Below are positions 33,110 through 41,841 of a DNA stretch of 64,000 nt, one piece after another; the stretch's first letter is position 1; each line of letters starts with the position of its first letter. The DNA is taken from NCBI GenBank assembly GCA_011390935.1, contig JAABRL010000010.1:41144-105143 (forward strand). The letters run 5' to 3'. Under the pieces are notes generated by a model that saw only the letters and a program-made list of their open reading frames with translations, did not search any database and was not told the DNA's origin. The DNA comes from Gemmatimonas sp. GTDB lineage: Bacteria > Gemmatimonadota > Gemmatimonadetes > Gemmatimonadales > Gemmatimonadaceae. The position numbers and the translations under genes are program-made.

Positions 33110-35551
33110 CTACGGCCGCTGGAAGATCGCTTCGATCTCGCGCACGAAGCCGAAGCCGCGATACGTGCACGTGGACACGGGGCCCGTGCCTTCAAGACAC
33201 GGACCGTTGAAGCCGATGAACTGATAGCCCGGCGCGGCCACCCCGCGGAACACGCCCGTTGCACCGATCGGCAGCGAGAAGCGGCAGCTGTTGACCACGC
33301 CAGCAGCGCTGGTGCAGTTCGGCTGCGAGGGTACCCCCGGCACGCTGAACGTGACCGAACCCGCGCCGGTGGAGAATGCCATGATCATCTGCACGTCGAT
33401 GGCGGCCGTGAACCGAGCCGACACCGACGTCGCGGTCGTTGGCGTGACGGTGCAGGTGGTGGTGGTCGCACCGGCGCACGCCTCGCCCCACGACACCAAC
33501 GCGCTCGCTGGCGCCGGCTGCGCCGTGAGACGCACCGGCGCAAACGGATTCACCGTCATCGCGCAGCCGCTCGGCGCCAGGGTGCCGAGTGTGATCGTGC
33601 AATCAATGCCACCCGAGCCCTCGGCCACCACGCGCCCCGAGCCCGTTGACGTACCGCTCGGCACCATTGCGATCGACACCGGCACCAGCTCGAACACGGC
33701 GCGCACAGTGCGCGGCTCGTCCACGGTGAGCGTGCACAGACCCGTGCCGTCGCACGCCCCACTGAAGCCGTCGAATCGCGACAGGGCGCCCGAGGCGATA
33801 CCACGCAACGTGAGCTCCGTGCCGGCATCCACCTGCCGTGTGCATGTGGCATCGGGGGCTGCCAGCGCGACGGTGCAGAACGGCGCGCCGTCGAGTTGCA
33901 CGACACCAGCGCCCGGTCCCGTCACCACCAGCGTGAATGGCACGCGGCGTCGCGAGAACGTGGCGCTGACCGACCGCGCCGACGTGACGGCCACCGTGCA
34001 TGTCGGCGCGCTGCCGGCGCATGCTCCGCCCCAGCCACCGAACTCGGAGCGTGCGTCCGGCTCAACCGTAAGCGTGACCGTGCTGCCATGTTCTACCGTC
34101 GTTGCGCACGAGCCCTGTGTGCTGCCCTGCACGCGCGCACACGTCGCGTCGGGCAGGCCGAGCACTGCACCACTGCCTGCCCCCTGCAACTCCACCGACA
34201 ACGCCCGCACGTCGAGGAATCCGGCAGTGACTCGCACGTCATCGCCGCGCACAGTGAGGGCACACGACTCGACACTGCTCGTCGAACACGCCCCGCTCCA
34301 GCCCGCGAACCGCTGGCGCGCGGCCATGCCCGTGCTGGAGACCGTCAACAGCAGCTCGGTGCCGTCGATCACGTCCACCTCGCACGTGCCAACGGCCGCG
34401 CTGCCGACAAGGCGACAGTCGAGCCCGCCGCCCACAATCCGGCCCTGCCCATCACTCTCACTGCTGGCCTCCACCGACACCGTCCGCACCGCGTGGAAGC
34501 GCGCCGTGGCCTGCTGTGCATCGCCGAGCGTGATCGCGCATTCGTTCTCCGTGCCGGCGGTGCTGCAGGCCTCTCCCCACGCGGCAAACTGATTCCGGTC
34601 GTCCGCGACGGAGCGCAGCGTGACACGCGCGTTGGCGGGGAAGCTGGCCGAGCAGGCGCCGCTCACGGCGGCGGCGTCGATGCGGCAGTCAATGCCGGCC
34701 GGTGTGGAACGCACGACACCACGACCGCTGCCCGCGCTGCCCACGATCGCGAGTGACACAGGGGGCCGCGCAATCGTGGCAGACACACTGGCCGACAGGG
34801 CGCCGAGCGAGGCCGTGAAGCGGGCGGTGCCCTCGCTCACCGCCGTGATCACACCAGTGGCGGAGATGCTGGCCACCTGGGGGGCGCTGCTCTGCCACGT
34901 GACGGCGCGATCGGTGACCGCGGTGCCGCGACTGTCGGTGATACGCGCTGCAATCGCGCGCGTGGCACCGGGCGTGAGCGACACGCCGGCGTCCGCTGCG
35001 AATGGCGTGCCGTCTGCATCGAGCAGTGTAATGTTGGCGATCTCGAACAACGTGACCGCGCTCGGCAGATTGGCCGGCAGCCCGGGGGTGAGGCGAATGG
35101 GCCCGACCACCTGGCGGTCCACGACCACGCCGTTGACGCGCAGCGCGAGGTTGAGCATCACGGCACACGCGCCACTGTTGCCGTCGCGCTCCGGATCGGC
35201 AAGGCAGGTGGCCACATCCACCGGAATCGGCACGGCTTGCAGCTCGGCGCTCGTGAGCCGCAGCGACTGCGTGCTCACCGGAACCTCCGAGCCATCGCGT
35301 CGCAGGTACGTCGTCACGACATCGAGTGACACGACCTCGGCGTCGTGGTTGCTGGCCAGCGCCACGTTGGCCTGAAACGACAGCATCGCGGGGGCGACGT
35401 CGTCGTTCCGCTGTCCCGGCGTGAGCATGTCGGCGAAGCTGCTACAGGCGCCCAGCAGCGTCGCCATGGCCACAAGGCCGGTGCGTGCAATGCGACGTCT
35501 GATCGGCCGCCGGACCGGGGGCAACGAAGGGGAGCAGTTCACGGTTTGCAT
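33110..35551 (-). CDS. Large surface lipoprotein with Ig-like and InlB-type repeats
   Basis: An 813-residue lipoprotein: N-terminal basic region, hydrophobic core and lipobox LLGACSS at about 33-39. A bacterial Ig-like (Big_2) domain spans about 195-275 (VTWQSSAPQVASISATGVIT). It is followed by at least six Cys-paired repeats of the divergent InlB B-repeat type, recognisable by F..W.GAC and ..C.LTV....V.A.F: FAAWGEAC, FAGWSGAC, FGGWGGAC, FDGFSGAC, LVSWGEAC, FIGFNGPC. Each repeat carries three or four cysteines suggesting disulfide-stabilised surface rods. It lies seven bases after the outer-membrane barrel gene, in one operon with it and the CsgG-like lipoprotein. Adhesion or envelope-structure role inferred. 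Confidence 0.85.
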   Translation of the reverse strand: MQTVNCSPSLPPVRRPIRRRIARTGLVAMATLLGACSSFADMLTPGQRNDDVAPAMLSFQANVALASNHDAEVVSLDVVTTYLRRDGSEVPVSTQSLRLTSAELQAVPIPVDVATCLADPERDGNSGACAVMLNLALRVNGVVVDRQVVGPIRLTPGLPANLPSAVTLFEIANITLLDADGTPFAADAGVSLTPGATRAIAARITDSRGTAVTDRAVTWQSSAPQVASISATGVITAVSEGTARFTASLGALSASVSATIARPPVSLAIVGSAGSGRGVVRSTPAGIDCRIDAAAVSGACSASFPANARVTLRSVADDRNQFAAWGEACSTAGTENECAITLGDAQQATARFHAVRTVSVEASSESDGQGRIVGGGLDCRLVGSAAVGTCEVDVIDGTELLLTVSSTGMAARQRFAGWSGACSTSSVESCALTVRGDDVRVTAGFLDVRALSVELQGAGSGAVLGLPDATCARVQGSTQGSCATTVEHGSTVTLTVEPDARSEFGGWGGACAGSAPTCTVAVTSARSVSATFSRRRVPFTLVVTGPGAGVVQLDGAPFCTVALAAPDATCTRQVDAGTELTLRGIASGALSRFDGFSGACDGTGLCTLTVDEPRTVRAVFELVPVSIAMVPSGTSTGSGRVVAEGSGGIDCTITLGTLAPSGCAMTVNPFAPVRLTAQPAPASALVSWGEACAGATTTTCTVTPTTATSVSARFTAAIDVQMIMAFSTGAGSVTFSVPGVPSQPNCTSAAGVVNSCRFSLPIGATGVFRGVAAPGYQFIGFNGPCLEGTGPVSTCTYRGFGFVREIEAIFQRP

Positions 35552-35558
35552 GGGTTCC

Positions 35559-36836
35559 TCAGAACCGGGTCACGACAACAAGTCCACCACCAACGCCAAC
35601 GAACGACTGCGTGACTGGCGACACACGCGCGGCACGCTGTGTGAGCGAGCCCACCTGCGCGCGCACGTACGGCTGAATCGACAGCAACGCGCGCGAGAAC
35701 TGCATGCCGGTAGTCACGCTGCCGCTGGTCACGCCGGACGTGGGTAACCCTTGATCCACGCCGAGCCCCGAATGCCAGCGACCATCGGCCGCGACGATGG
35801 CATCGCGCCCGGTACCCCAAGGGATCACGGTGCGAACACCGGCCTCGACGTACTGCCCGCTGGAGCGCTCCACGGTACGCCCGTCAAGTGCAAATGGCGC
35901 GCGCCACCGATACGCACTGTACGCGACCAACTCGCGCACACGCGGCGCGGCAATGATGAGCTGCGCATCGGCACTGAGCACCGGCCCAAGGCGCACCCGC
36001 GCTTCACCGCCCGGCAGCCCGACCAACGATGAGTCGCCCACCACGCCGGTGCGCAGCCGATCGTCGGCAAACACGTCGGCCGAGGCCGCGAGGCTCAATC
36101 GATGCGGACCGACGAGGCGATCTGCACCCAGCGACGCCCGAACGACGCCACCCGGCAAATAGTCGGCGGTGCCCGTGCCCGCGATCAGGGCCGCGACCGG
36201 CTGATACCGCCCGCGCGCCTCGTACGATGTGCCGTACGCCACCGCCCACGATCCAACCTGCTGCGCCACGACGACGCCCACCGTGCCACTCAACCCCGCA
36301 CCGACGGGCGCGCTGGCAAAGCCCAGCGCTGGCGCCGCGAGGACCCGCAAGGCGCTGAACTCCGCGCCGTCGAGCGCGGTGCGTCCGGACGGCGCGTTCA
36401 AGCCGATCGTGAGCACCACATTGTCCCGCAGCAGTGCGCCGGTAGCACGCAGGCGCACATCGCTCACGCCACCGAGCGACGCGCGCTCGGTCTGCCCGGT
36501 GGGCGTGCGATACGCCACGTGTCCCGAGCCGTAGAGTGCCGTCACATCGAGGCGCCATCCGTCCGTGATCGGACTCGACGCGGCGATCGGCAGCGTGATC
36601 TGCGTGGCACGTGGTACACGCGTGGTATCGAGTCCCGCGAATGCGGCCTGCGACAGCCCGGCACCGCCGAACGTCACGCGCTCCCACGATCCACCCACCG
36701 CCACCGAACGCGTGCCCACGAGGCGCTCCTGCCCCTGCAGACTCATGGGCAGCAGCGCCAGCGCGGTGGTGGCGCGCCACAGATCGCGGTGCACCGTCGC
36801 CGCCTTGAGGGCGTTTCGCCGCCGACGCAAGATCAC
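35559..36836 (-). CDS. Outer-membrane beta-barrel protein
   Basis: A 425-residue protein with an N-terminal signal sequence (LWRATTALALLPMSLQGQE) and a body of alternating hydrophobic/polar strands separated by Gly/Asp turns, ending in VGGGLVVVTRF with the C-terminal Phe typical of BAM substrates. No recognised transporter family. It starts with a four-base overlap to the CsgG-like lipoprotein and precedes the repeat lipoprotein, which suggests a three-part outer-membrane complex or export of the lipoprotein. Confidence 0.78.
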   Translation of the reverse strand: MILRRRRNALKAATVHRDLWRATTALALLPMSLQGQERLVGTRSVAVGGSWERVTFGGAGLSQAAFAGLDTTRVPRATQITLPIAASSPITDGWRLDVTALYGSGHVAYRTPTGQTERASLGGVSDVRLRATGALLRDNVVLTIGLNAPSGRTALDGAEFSALRVLAAPALGFASAPVGAGLSGTVGVVVAQQVGSWAVAYGTSYEARGRYQPVAALIAGTGTADYLPGGVVRASLGADRLVGPHRLSLAASADVFADDRLRTGVVGDSSLVGLPGGEARVRLGPVLSADAQLIIAAPRVRELVAYSAYRWRAPFALDGRTVERSSGQYVEAGVRTVIPWGTGRDAIVAADGRWHSGLGVDQGLPTSGVTSGSVTTGMQFSRALLSIQPYVRAQVGSLTQRAARVSPVTQSFVGVGGGLVVVTRF

Positions 36837-37798
36837 GGGCGACGCACCTGGATCACGATGGTGACGACGGTGTTCGGGAACGCCGGATCGCCCGCGCCGC
36901 TCGACGGACGCGTGTACGAGGTGAACAGATCCAGCGGACGGTTGAGACGATCGACCGTGCCCGACACGGGTGCGTTGATCGGACGAATGCCCGGGAGCAG
37001 CGACGGCACATTGCCGCTGTTGTCCGCGACCGGGCGCAACGCGGCGGCGCGCTGTTTGGGGAGGGAGAAGCTGGGGGCGAGCAACGCCGCGCTGGAGTAG
37101 GCGCTGAAGGCGCGCTTGCGATCACCCTGCAGCTCCGCTCGCACCCCTTCGCCGTAGGCCACGAGTGCCGCGAGACTCGCGGCCGGCCGCAGGTCGTCCA
37201 CGGCCGCGCGCTCGGCGGGTGTGAGCGTGACGCCCAACGCATCGAACAGCCGATAGGCGATCACCTTTTCCGCCGCCAGCAACTCGGAAGCGCTCGATCG
37301 TGCGTCCAACGCCTGCTCGAGCACGCCCGTCTCCACGTTCGCGATGCGGACGCTCAGGCGAAACTCACCGTTCGGCAGCGTATCGACCGAACCGAGAATG
37401 AGTCGGCGCGCCTGAATGAGCTGACCAACGCGCGGTGCACTGAGCGAATCGACGCGCCCTGCGCCAGCGAGGTCGAGCTCCTGCAGGATTTCGCCCAGGC
37501 GCGCGCGTTCCACGAGCTGCAGCTGACGACTGCGCGAGAGATCGGTGATGAGCAGATCCGACATCGCAAATCCGAGCGCCGTGAGGCGCGGATCCGTACC
37601 GTTCCACGCGAACGGCGGGACACCCAGCGCGCCGAGCGCGGTGGTGTCGAGGCCACGCTCACGCGCGACGGCCGCGGTGACATTCGCATCCGCGAGGGGT
37701 TGCGGGGCGTTCGTTGACGGCGCACGGCAGGCGCCGAGCGTGAGAGCCAGCGCACCGCCGGTCAGGAGCCAACGCGTGCGCCTGATGCCCGGACACAC
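36833..37798 (-). CDS. CsgG-family lipoprotein
   Basis: A 321-residue lipoprotein (GTG start at 37798 giving MCPGIRRTRWLLTGGALALT and lipobox LGAC). The CsgG-like core reads LGVPPFAWNGTDPRLTALGF, MSDLLITDLSRSRQLQLVER, ARLGEILQELDLAGAGRVD, and LIQARRLILGSVDTLPNGEF. A C-terminal helical segment with PAASLAALVAYGEGVRAELQ resembles a TPR unit, as in the paralogue at 32262. An in-frame GTG at 37897 would add 33 residues ahead of the signal peptide and is less likely. CsgG proper is the curli secretion pore; whether this member secretes anything is unknown. Confidence 0.8.
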   Translation of the reverse strand: MCPGIRRTRWLLTGGALALTLGACRAPSTNAPQPLADANVTAAVARERGLDTTALGALGVPPFAWNGTDPRLTALGFAMSDLLITDLSRSRQLQLVERARLGEILQELDLAGAGRVDSLSAPRVGQLIQARRLILGSVDTLPNGEFRLSVRIANVETGVLEQALDARSSASELLAAEKVIAYRLFDALGVTLTPAERAAVDDLRPAASLAALVAYGEGVRAELQGDRKRAFSAYSSAALLAPSFSLPKQRAAALRPVADNSGNVPSLLPGIRPINAPVSGTVDRLNRPLDLFTSYTRPSSGAGDPAFPNTVVTIVIQVRRP

Positions 37799-37836
37799 AA
37801 CACCCGAGTGCTGTCGCGCACTGCGGGTGCACGGTG

Positions 37837-37851
37837 ATGACGTTACGTCAT
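37837..37851. promoter_or_regulatory. Palindromic operator candidate
   Basis: ATGACGTTACGTCAT is a perfect 7-base inverted repeat around one central base, 39-53 bases upstream of the GTG start of the CsgG-like lipoprotein gene. The regulator is unknown. Confidence 0.4.
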
Positions 37852-38121
37852 GAGCGTGAATCGGCCGGCTGCATCGCGGTCGTTTCCTGTGTGGCACGCG
37901 TCACCCAACATTGCGAAAGGCCGAGAAGGCACCTGACAACTCGAATGGAACCTGCGGCACATATGCCTCAGCGTCAAGGAAAGTAGATTGTGTCATGCAC
38001 GCCACAGGTGCTGCGGTGCGTCCTCCGCAATCCGTGCACGAAGGCGATCCCCGTCACAGGGGCACATCGCCTCTTCCGGAGGCGATCCGCTGGTGCGAGG
38101 TTCAAGGGCGCAGTCAGACGG

Positions 38122-38137
38122 CGGCATGCTCTTTGCT
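38122..38137 (+). promoter_or_regulatory. Sigma-54-type promoter of the PEP-CTERM gene
   Basis: CGGCATGCTCTTTGCT matches the RpoN consensus TGGCACGRNNNTTGCW at 13 of 16 positions, with GG and GC 12 bases apart and an intact TTTGC. The start of transcription would be near 38148, 46 bases ahead of the chosen GTG. PEP-CTERM genes in other bacteria are known to be controlled by RpoN with the PrsK/PrsR pair, which agrees with this site. Confidence 0.55.
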
Positions 38138-38193
38138 GCTTTGCATCGATTCGAGGTGTGAGGCGGTCTATCGCTTCGTCTTTCGGAGGTGTG

Positions 38194-39840
38194 GTGCGTC
38201 GATCACCCGCGGTGCGGTGGGTGTTGGGGGGCTCGGCCGTGGTGGTCGGGGTTGCGACAGCGTTCGCGATCCCGGGCGCGTCCGCGCGTGCCCCGCACCC
38301 CGTGGACGCATCCGAGGCCGCCGCGATCGCGCCATCGGCGCCGCCATCTGAAGCGGATGGCACGTCGTCCGAGGGGCCGTCGCTACACGGTGTGATCGGC
38401 GTGGCGACCAGCGCCCCCCTGGGTTCGGTGACGGCTGGCCCGAACGGCCGGATCAGCGGCACCGCGTCGCTTCAGGTGGCCGCTCAGGTCGGCACAACGG
38501 CGCGCGGCCTGACGATGGCTCCCCTCGGAGGCGCGAATGCCACCGCACCCTCGTTCGGAGGCGCATCCGCCGGTTCGGCGATGATGACTGGGGCGGTGGT
38601 TTGCGCGGCCGGCGGCGGGGCGGCGTATGCCGCTGGCGGCGGGATGGGGGGCGGCATGGGCATGGGAGGCGGTGTTGGGAGAGGTCGAGCAGCTTCGACT
38701 GCACCTGCTCGCCGTTCGTCGCTGTCGCTTCCCGGTCGCCCAGCGCCGGCGCGGGTCGACCTGACCGCGAGCGCCGAGCTGGCGTCGCCAGTCAGCACGC
38801 TAGTACCGGAAACGGCAGCAGCACCCGTCGCTCCGGCATCCGCCAGCACCACGTTGCCAGAGGCGGCCACGCCATCACGACCGGCGAGCGCGGTCACCCC
38901 ATCGACGCGCTCGACGCCCTCCAGTCGCACGACCCCCTCGGTAACACCACCGAGCACGGTCACGGAGCCGTCGAGCAGCGTGCCTCCCATGGCATCACCA
39001 CGCGCCGCGTCGCGCACCTCGACGCCGACCGCCACGTCGGTCGCGCGCGGTGGCAGCAGCACGCCGACCGCTGCGAGCCGCACTGCCCCAACGGCGTCGA
39101 CGCCGACGAGCAGCGGCGCACCGCCTGAATCGACGCCCACCAGCCGCACCATGTCGCTGCTGGGGCGCACCGTTGGCCTCGGCCCCGATGCGCGGGATAT
39201 CGACCTCACCGCGTCGGGGTTGGCCAATGGCGCGCTGCTCACCGACCAGCTGCTCGCATCGCAGGGGGTGGCCCTCGAGGGCGCGACCTACTTCGGCTCG
39301 AGCGCGGGGGCGGGCGCATTCAACGCCTTCACGGCGCTCTACGACACACCAGCGCTCCAGAACGGTAGTTCGGCGTCGCCGACCGAGACGCTGACCATGC
39401 GCTTCGCGCGCCCGGTACGCGCGGTTGGATTCAATCTGTTCGCGGTGCAGTTCGATGAATCGTTCGTGCGCAGCGGCCTCGCGTCCGGGCCGTCGTTCAC
39501 CGTGCAGTACGACAATGGTGACGAGCTGCGCGTGGAACGCCCCGTCGTTCAGGATCCCACGCTCTATCGGCTCCTGCCGCCCTCGCAGCGTCCCGATCCA
39601 CTCTGGTGGGTGTTCGAGCAGGGCGGCCTCATCAGCAGCCTTACGGTGCACGCCCCGATCTTCTTCGCGTCGGAGCTCGAGTTCGGCTTCTCCGACGTGG
39701 TGGGTGACCTGTATCTCGCCAATCTGCAGGTGATCGACGCGGCGGAGCCTGCGGAGCCGATGCCTGTGCCGGAGCCATCGTCGCTCGCACTGCTCGGACT
39801 CGGCGTCGCGTCGCTCGCGCTACTGCGCCGTCGTCGCTGA
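38194..39840 (+). CDS. PEP-CTERM sorting domain surface protein
   Basis: A secreted protein of about 548 residues with a C-terminal exosortase sorting signal: VPEPSSLALLGLG, a hydrophobic helix and a final RRRR. Exosortase/EpsH cleaves such signals and the products are attached to or embedded in exopolysaccharide. The N-terminus has a signal-like helix (VLGGSAVVVGVATAFAIPG). Then come a Gly/Met-rich stretch (about residues 138-160) and a long Ser/Thr/Pro/Ala linker probably glycosylated (200-315), then a beta-sandwich-like domain (about 330-520) with LTMRFARPVRAVGFNLFAVQ. The start is uncertain: GTG at 38194 follows GGAGGT by 3 bases; the open frame extends to 37990. No exosortase gene is in the window. 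Confidence 0.85.
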   Translation: MRRSPAVRWVLGGSAVVVGVATAFAIPGASARAPHPVDASEAAAIAPSAPPSEADGTSSEGPSLHGVIGVATSAPLGSVTAGPNGRISGTASLQVAAQVGTTARGLTMAPLGGANATAPSFGGASAGSAMMTGAVVCAAGGGAAYAAGGGMGGGMGMGGGVGRGRAASTAPARRSSLSLPGRPAPARVDLTASAELASPVSTLVPETAAAPVAPASASTTLPEAATPSRPASAVTPSTRSTPSSRTTPSVTPPSTVTEPSSSVPPMASPRAASRTSTPTATSVARGGSSTPTAASRTAPTASTPTSSGAPPESTPTSRTMSLLGRTVGLGPDARDIDLTASGLANGALLTDQLLASQGVALEGATYFGSSAGAGAFNAFTALYDTPALQNGSSASPTETLTMRFARPVRAVGFNLFAVQFDESFVRSGLASGPSFTVQYDNGDELRVERPVVQDPTLYRLLPPSQRPDPLWWVFEQGGLISSLTVHAPIFFASELEFGFSDVVGDLYLANLQVIDAAEPAEPMPVPEPSSLALLGLGVASLALLRRRR

Positions 39841-40062
39841 GTGTGACGCCGTTCGCTCGGCGAGCGGCTGCCCACTCGTTCCAGCATGCCGTCAACGTCG
39901 CGAAGCAGTGCGCAAGCTGCGCTCTCGCACAGGGGGTTTTTCGCTCTCCCAGACCAGGCATTGTTGCACTGGTCATGCAACCGTTCCGCGTGTATGACTG
40001 CAGATACGCGGAGCCGTTCGCTGCAACGGTTCCGGTGCACGAACCGTCGTAGGGAGGAACTC

Positions 40063-40560
40063 GTGTCCACATCAGGCGTGCAGATGCACATCGCGCCCAA
40101 AGTCCGTACACGGCGTCTTGCGATCGCATCGGCGTTGCTCGCCGTGGCTGCGAACCTTCTCGTCAGCTGTAACGAGGCGACCGCGCCCGATTCCATGGCG
40201 CGCGACGTGCGACTGGTCAGCGAACAGGCCGACTATCGGGCGGGCGATGTTGCGCGCCTCGCGGTCATCAACGCAAGCGATCGCCCCATCACCGGGGGCC
40301 TCTGCCCGCTGTCGCTGCAGCGGCTGCAGCAAGGGCGCTGGTTTCCCGTGTTGCACGACGCGCAGGGATTGGTGAGCGAGTGCGATGCCATCCGGGTTCT
40401 GGTGCAACCGGGCGACAGCCTCGCCCTATTCATGCGGCTGGATTCCAGTCTGTCCCCCGGCACGTATCGCATCGAGCACGGTAACCTTCGCTTCGACGCG
40501 GGCGCCACGCTGCGCGACCTGCGCACCGACCCGTTCGACGTCATTGCGAACGATCGGTGA
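40063..40560 (+). CDS. Small lipoprotein with Ig-like domain
   Basis: A 165-residue lipoprotein with signal and lipobox (AIASALLAVAANLLVSC, Cys then NEATAP). The GTG at 40063 has a strong ribosome site, AGGGAGG, ending five bases before it; a longer frame from 39886 is rejected for that reason. The mature part is a single beta-sandwich, with DVRLVSEQADYRAGDVARLA, NASDRPITGG and PGTYRIEHGNL, similar to proteinase-inhibitor-like (BsuPI) or other Ig-like folds. Function unknown. Convergent with the transporter gene. Confidence 0.75.
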   Translation: MSTSGVQMHIAPKVRTRRLAIASALLAVAANLLVSCNEATAPDSMARDVRLVSEQADYRAGDVARLAVINASDRPITGGLCPLSLQRLQQGRWFPVLHDAQGLVSECDAIRVLVQPGDSLALFMRLDSSLSPGTYRIEHGNLRFDAGATLRDLRTDPFDVIANDR

Positions 40561-40596
40561 CGCGCGCCGGATGAACCGCGATGCCTTGCGTCGCGC

Positions 40597-41841
40597 TCAG
40601 CCTGCAAAGAGTCCGATGAACAGCTGGCAGAAGAGCGCGCCGACGATCGTCATCGCGAAGCCCCACAGCAGCAGACGACGGAAGAGCGGCTTCGCATCCT
40701 GACCCGCGGGAAGCGCCGCAATGCACAACGCACCGATCGTGGAGAGTGGTGACACATCCACCAGCGCGGCGCCCACGTTGATGCTGAGCGCGATTTCGAG
40801 CGGATTGCCACCGCCGAGCTTTTCCACCATGCCGGGAATCGTGGGCAGGAAGGTGGGATACACCACGCCCGACGTGGAGCTGTACGACGAAATCGCGCCC
40901 GTGATGAACGCGATCACGCCGTTCACACTCTCGGGCGTGGCGATCTGCGCGAGCAGTGTGGTGAACAGGTCCATGCCGCCGGTGCCATCGAGCACGCCGA
41001 TCAGCACGCTCACGCCGCACACCATCACGATCACGTTCCACGGGACTCGGCGCAGCATCTCGGTGTCGTCGCCGGCATGCACCAGCACGAGCAGTGCAGC
41101 GGCGGCGAATGCCGCGAAGCCCAGGTTCACCTTGAGCAGCACCACGGCCAGCACCCACACCGTGCCGACCACCAGCGTGATGCGATGCGAACGGGTGAAC
41201 GGTTCCGCGTTGGGCAGTGTGACCGATTCCGTGGCGCGCATGAGCTGCAGTCCGCCGAAGAGCAGCCACGCCGCGAGCGCGGCCAGCACGTGCGCCGCAA
41301 AGTTGGCGGCCCACACGGGCCACTCGTGCCCCGTGAGTCCGGCGCGCGCCATGCCGTCGGCTACGATCACGCCGACAGCACTGAACGGCGACAGATTGCC
41401 GGCGTTGGCGCCGTTGCCGATCATGAGCGCGGTGAGCAGTGCGGGAATGCCTGCGCGTGCACCGGCCGCCATGGCCAGCGGCGCGAGCAGCGCGACGGCG
41501 GCGATCGCTCCGGGCCCCATCGTGCTCACCATGCACGCGAGGGCGAAGAACAGCAGCGGCAGGCGTGACGCGCGACCGCCGCTGAGGGACAGTGCGCGTT
41601 GCGTGAGCACCCCCATGGTGCCATTCGCCTGCGCCACGCCGAAGAGCAGCGTGACGCCGAGCAGCGTGATGAACAGCGATGCGGGAAACGCGTCCATGAG
41701 CGTCTTCACACTCCAGCCGGCACCGTACAGCGCGATCGGCCACGCGAGGGCGACGGCGAGCACGCCGACGTTCAATCGCGTGCCGAAGCTCGCGACGATC
41801 ACGAGGCCAAGTGCACCCACCGACAGGAGCGCCGGATTCAC
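40597..41841 (-). CDS. MatC-like dicarboxylate (malonate) transporter
   Basis: A 414-residue inner-membrane protein with about 11-12 helices. The N-terminus (LLSVGALGLVIVASFGTRLN) and two conserved re-entrant-type loops (MIGNGANAGNLSPFSAVG and NVGAALVDVSPLSTIGALC) match the MatC/ion-transporter superfamily. Its start overlaps the stop of an acyl-CoA synthetase gene of the MatB type by four bases; the matB-matC pairing supports malonate or a related dicarboxylate as the substrate, though specificity is inferred from context. No matA (malonyl-CoA decarboxylase) is visible. Confidence 0.78.
   Translation of the reverse strand: MNPALLSVGALGLVIVASFGTRLNVGVLAVALAWPIALYGAGWSVKTLMDAFPASLFITLLGVTLLFGVAQANGTMGVLTQRALSLSGGRASRLPLLFFALACMVSTMGPGAIAAVALLAPLAMAAGARAGIPALLTALMIGNGANAGNLSPFSAVGVIVADGMARAGLTGHEWPVWAANFAAHVLAALAAWLLFGGLQLMRATESVTLPNAEPFTRSHRITLVVGTVWVLAVVLLKVNLGFAAFAAAALLVLVHAGDDTEMLRRVPWNVIVMVCGVSVLIGVLDGTGGMDLFTTLLAQIATPESVNGVIAFITGAISSYSSTSGVVYPTFLPTIPGMVEKLGGGNPLEIALSINVGAALVDVSPLSTIGALCIAALPAGQDAKPLFRRLLLWGFAMTIVGALFCQLFIGLFAG

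Larger units (their letters stand above)
37799..38193. other. Divergent control region between CsgG-like lipoprotein and PEP-CTERM genes
   Basis: This 395-base stretch has no convincing gene. It holds a 15-base palindrome ATGACGTTACGTCAT at 37837-37851 close to the lipoprotein start, a hairpin ATCGCCT-CTTCCGG-AGGCGAT-like structure near 38068-38088, and a sigma-54-type promoter at 38122-38137 facing the PEP-CTERM gene. The remainder shows nothing I can name. Confidence 0.6.

Noticed and set aside
38045..38110. Riboswitch-like structure (c-di-GMP type) before the PEP-CTERM gene
   Set aside because: A CACAGGGGCA stretch and a hairpin ATCGCCT-AGGCGAT are present, but the conserved GACGCAAAGC core and the second stem of the GEMM motif are not.
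39963..39981. Inverted repeat GTTGCA-N7-TGCAAC between the PEP-CTERM and small lipoprotein genes
   Set aside because: Short arms and no second copy or promoter near it; too weak to call an operator.
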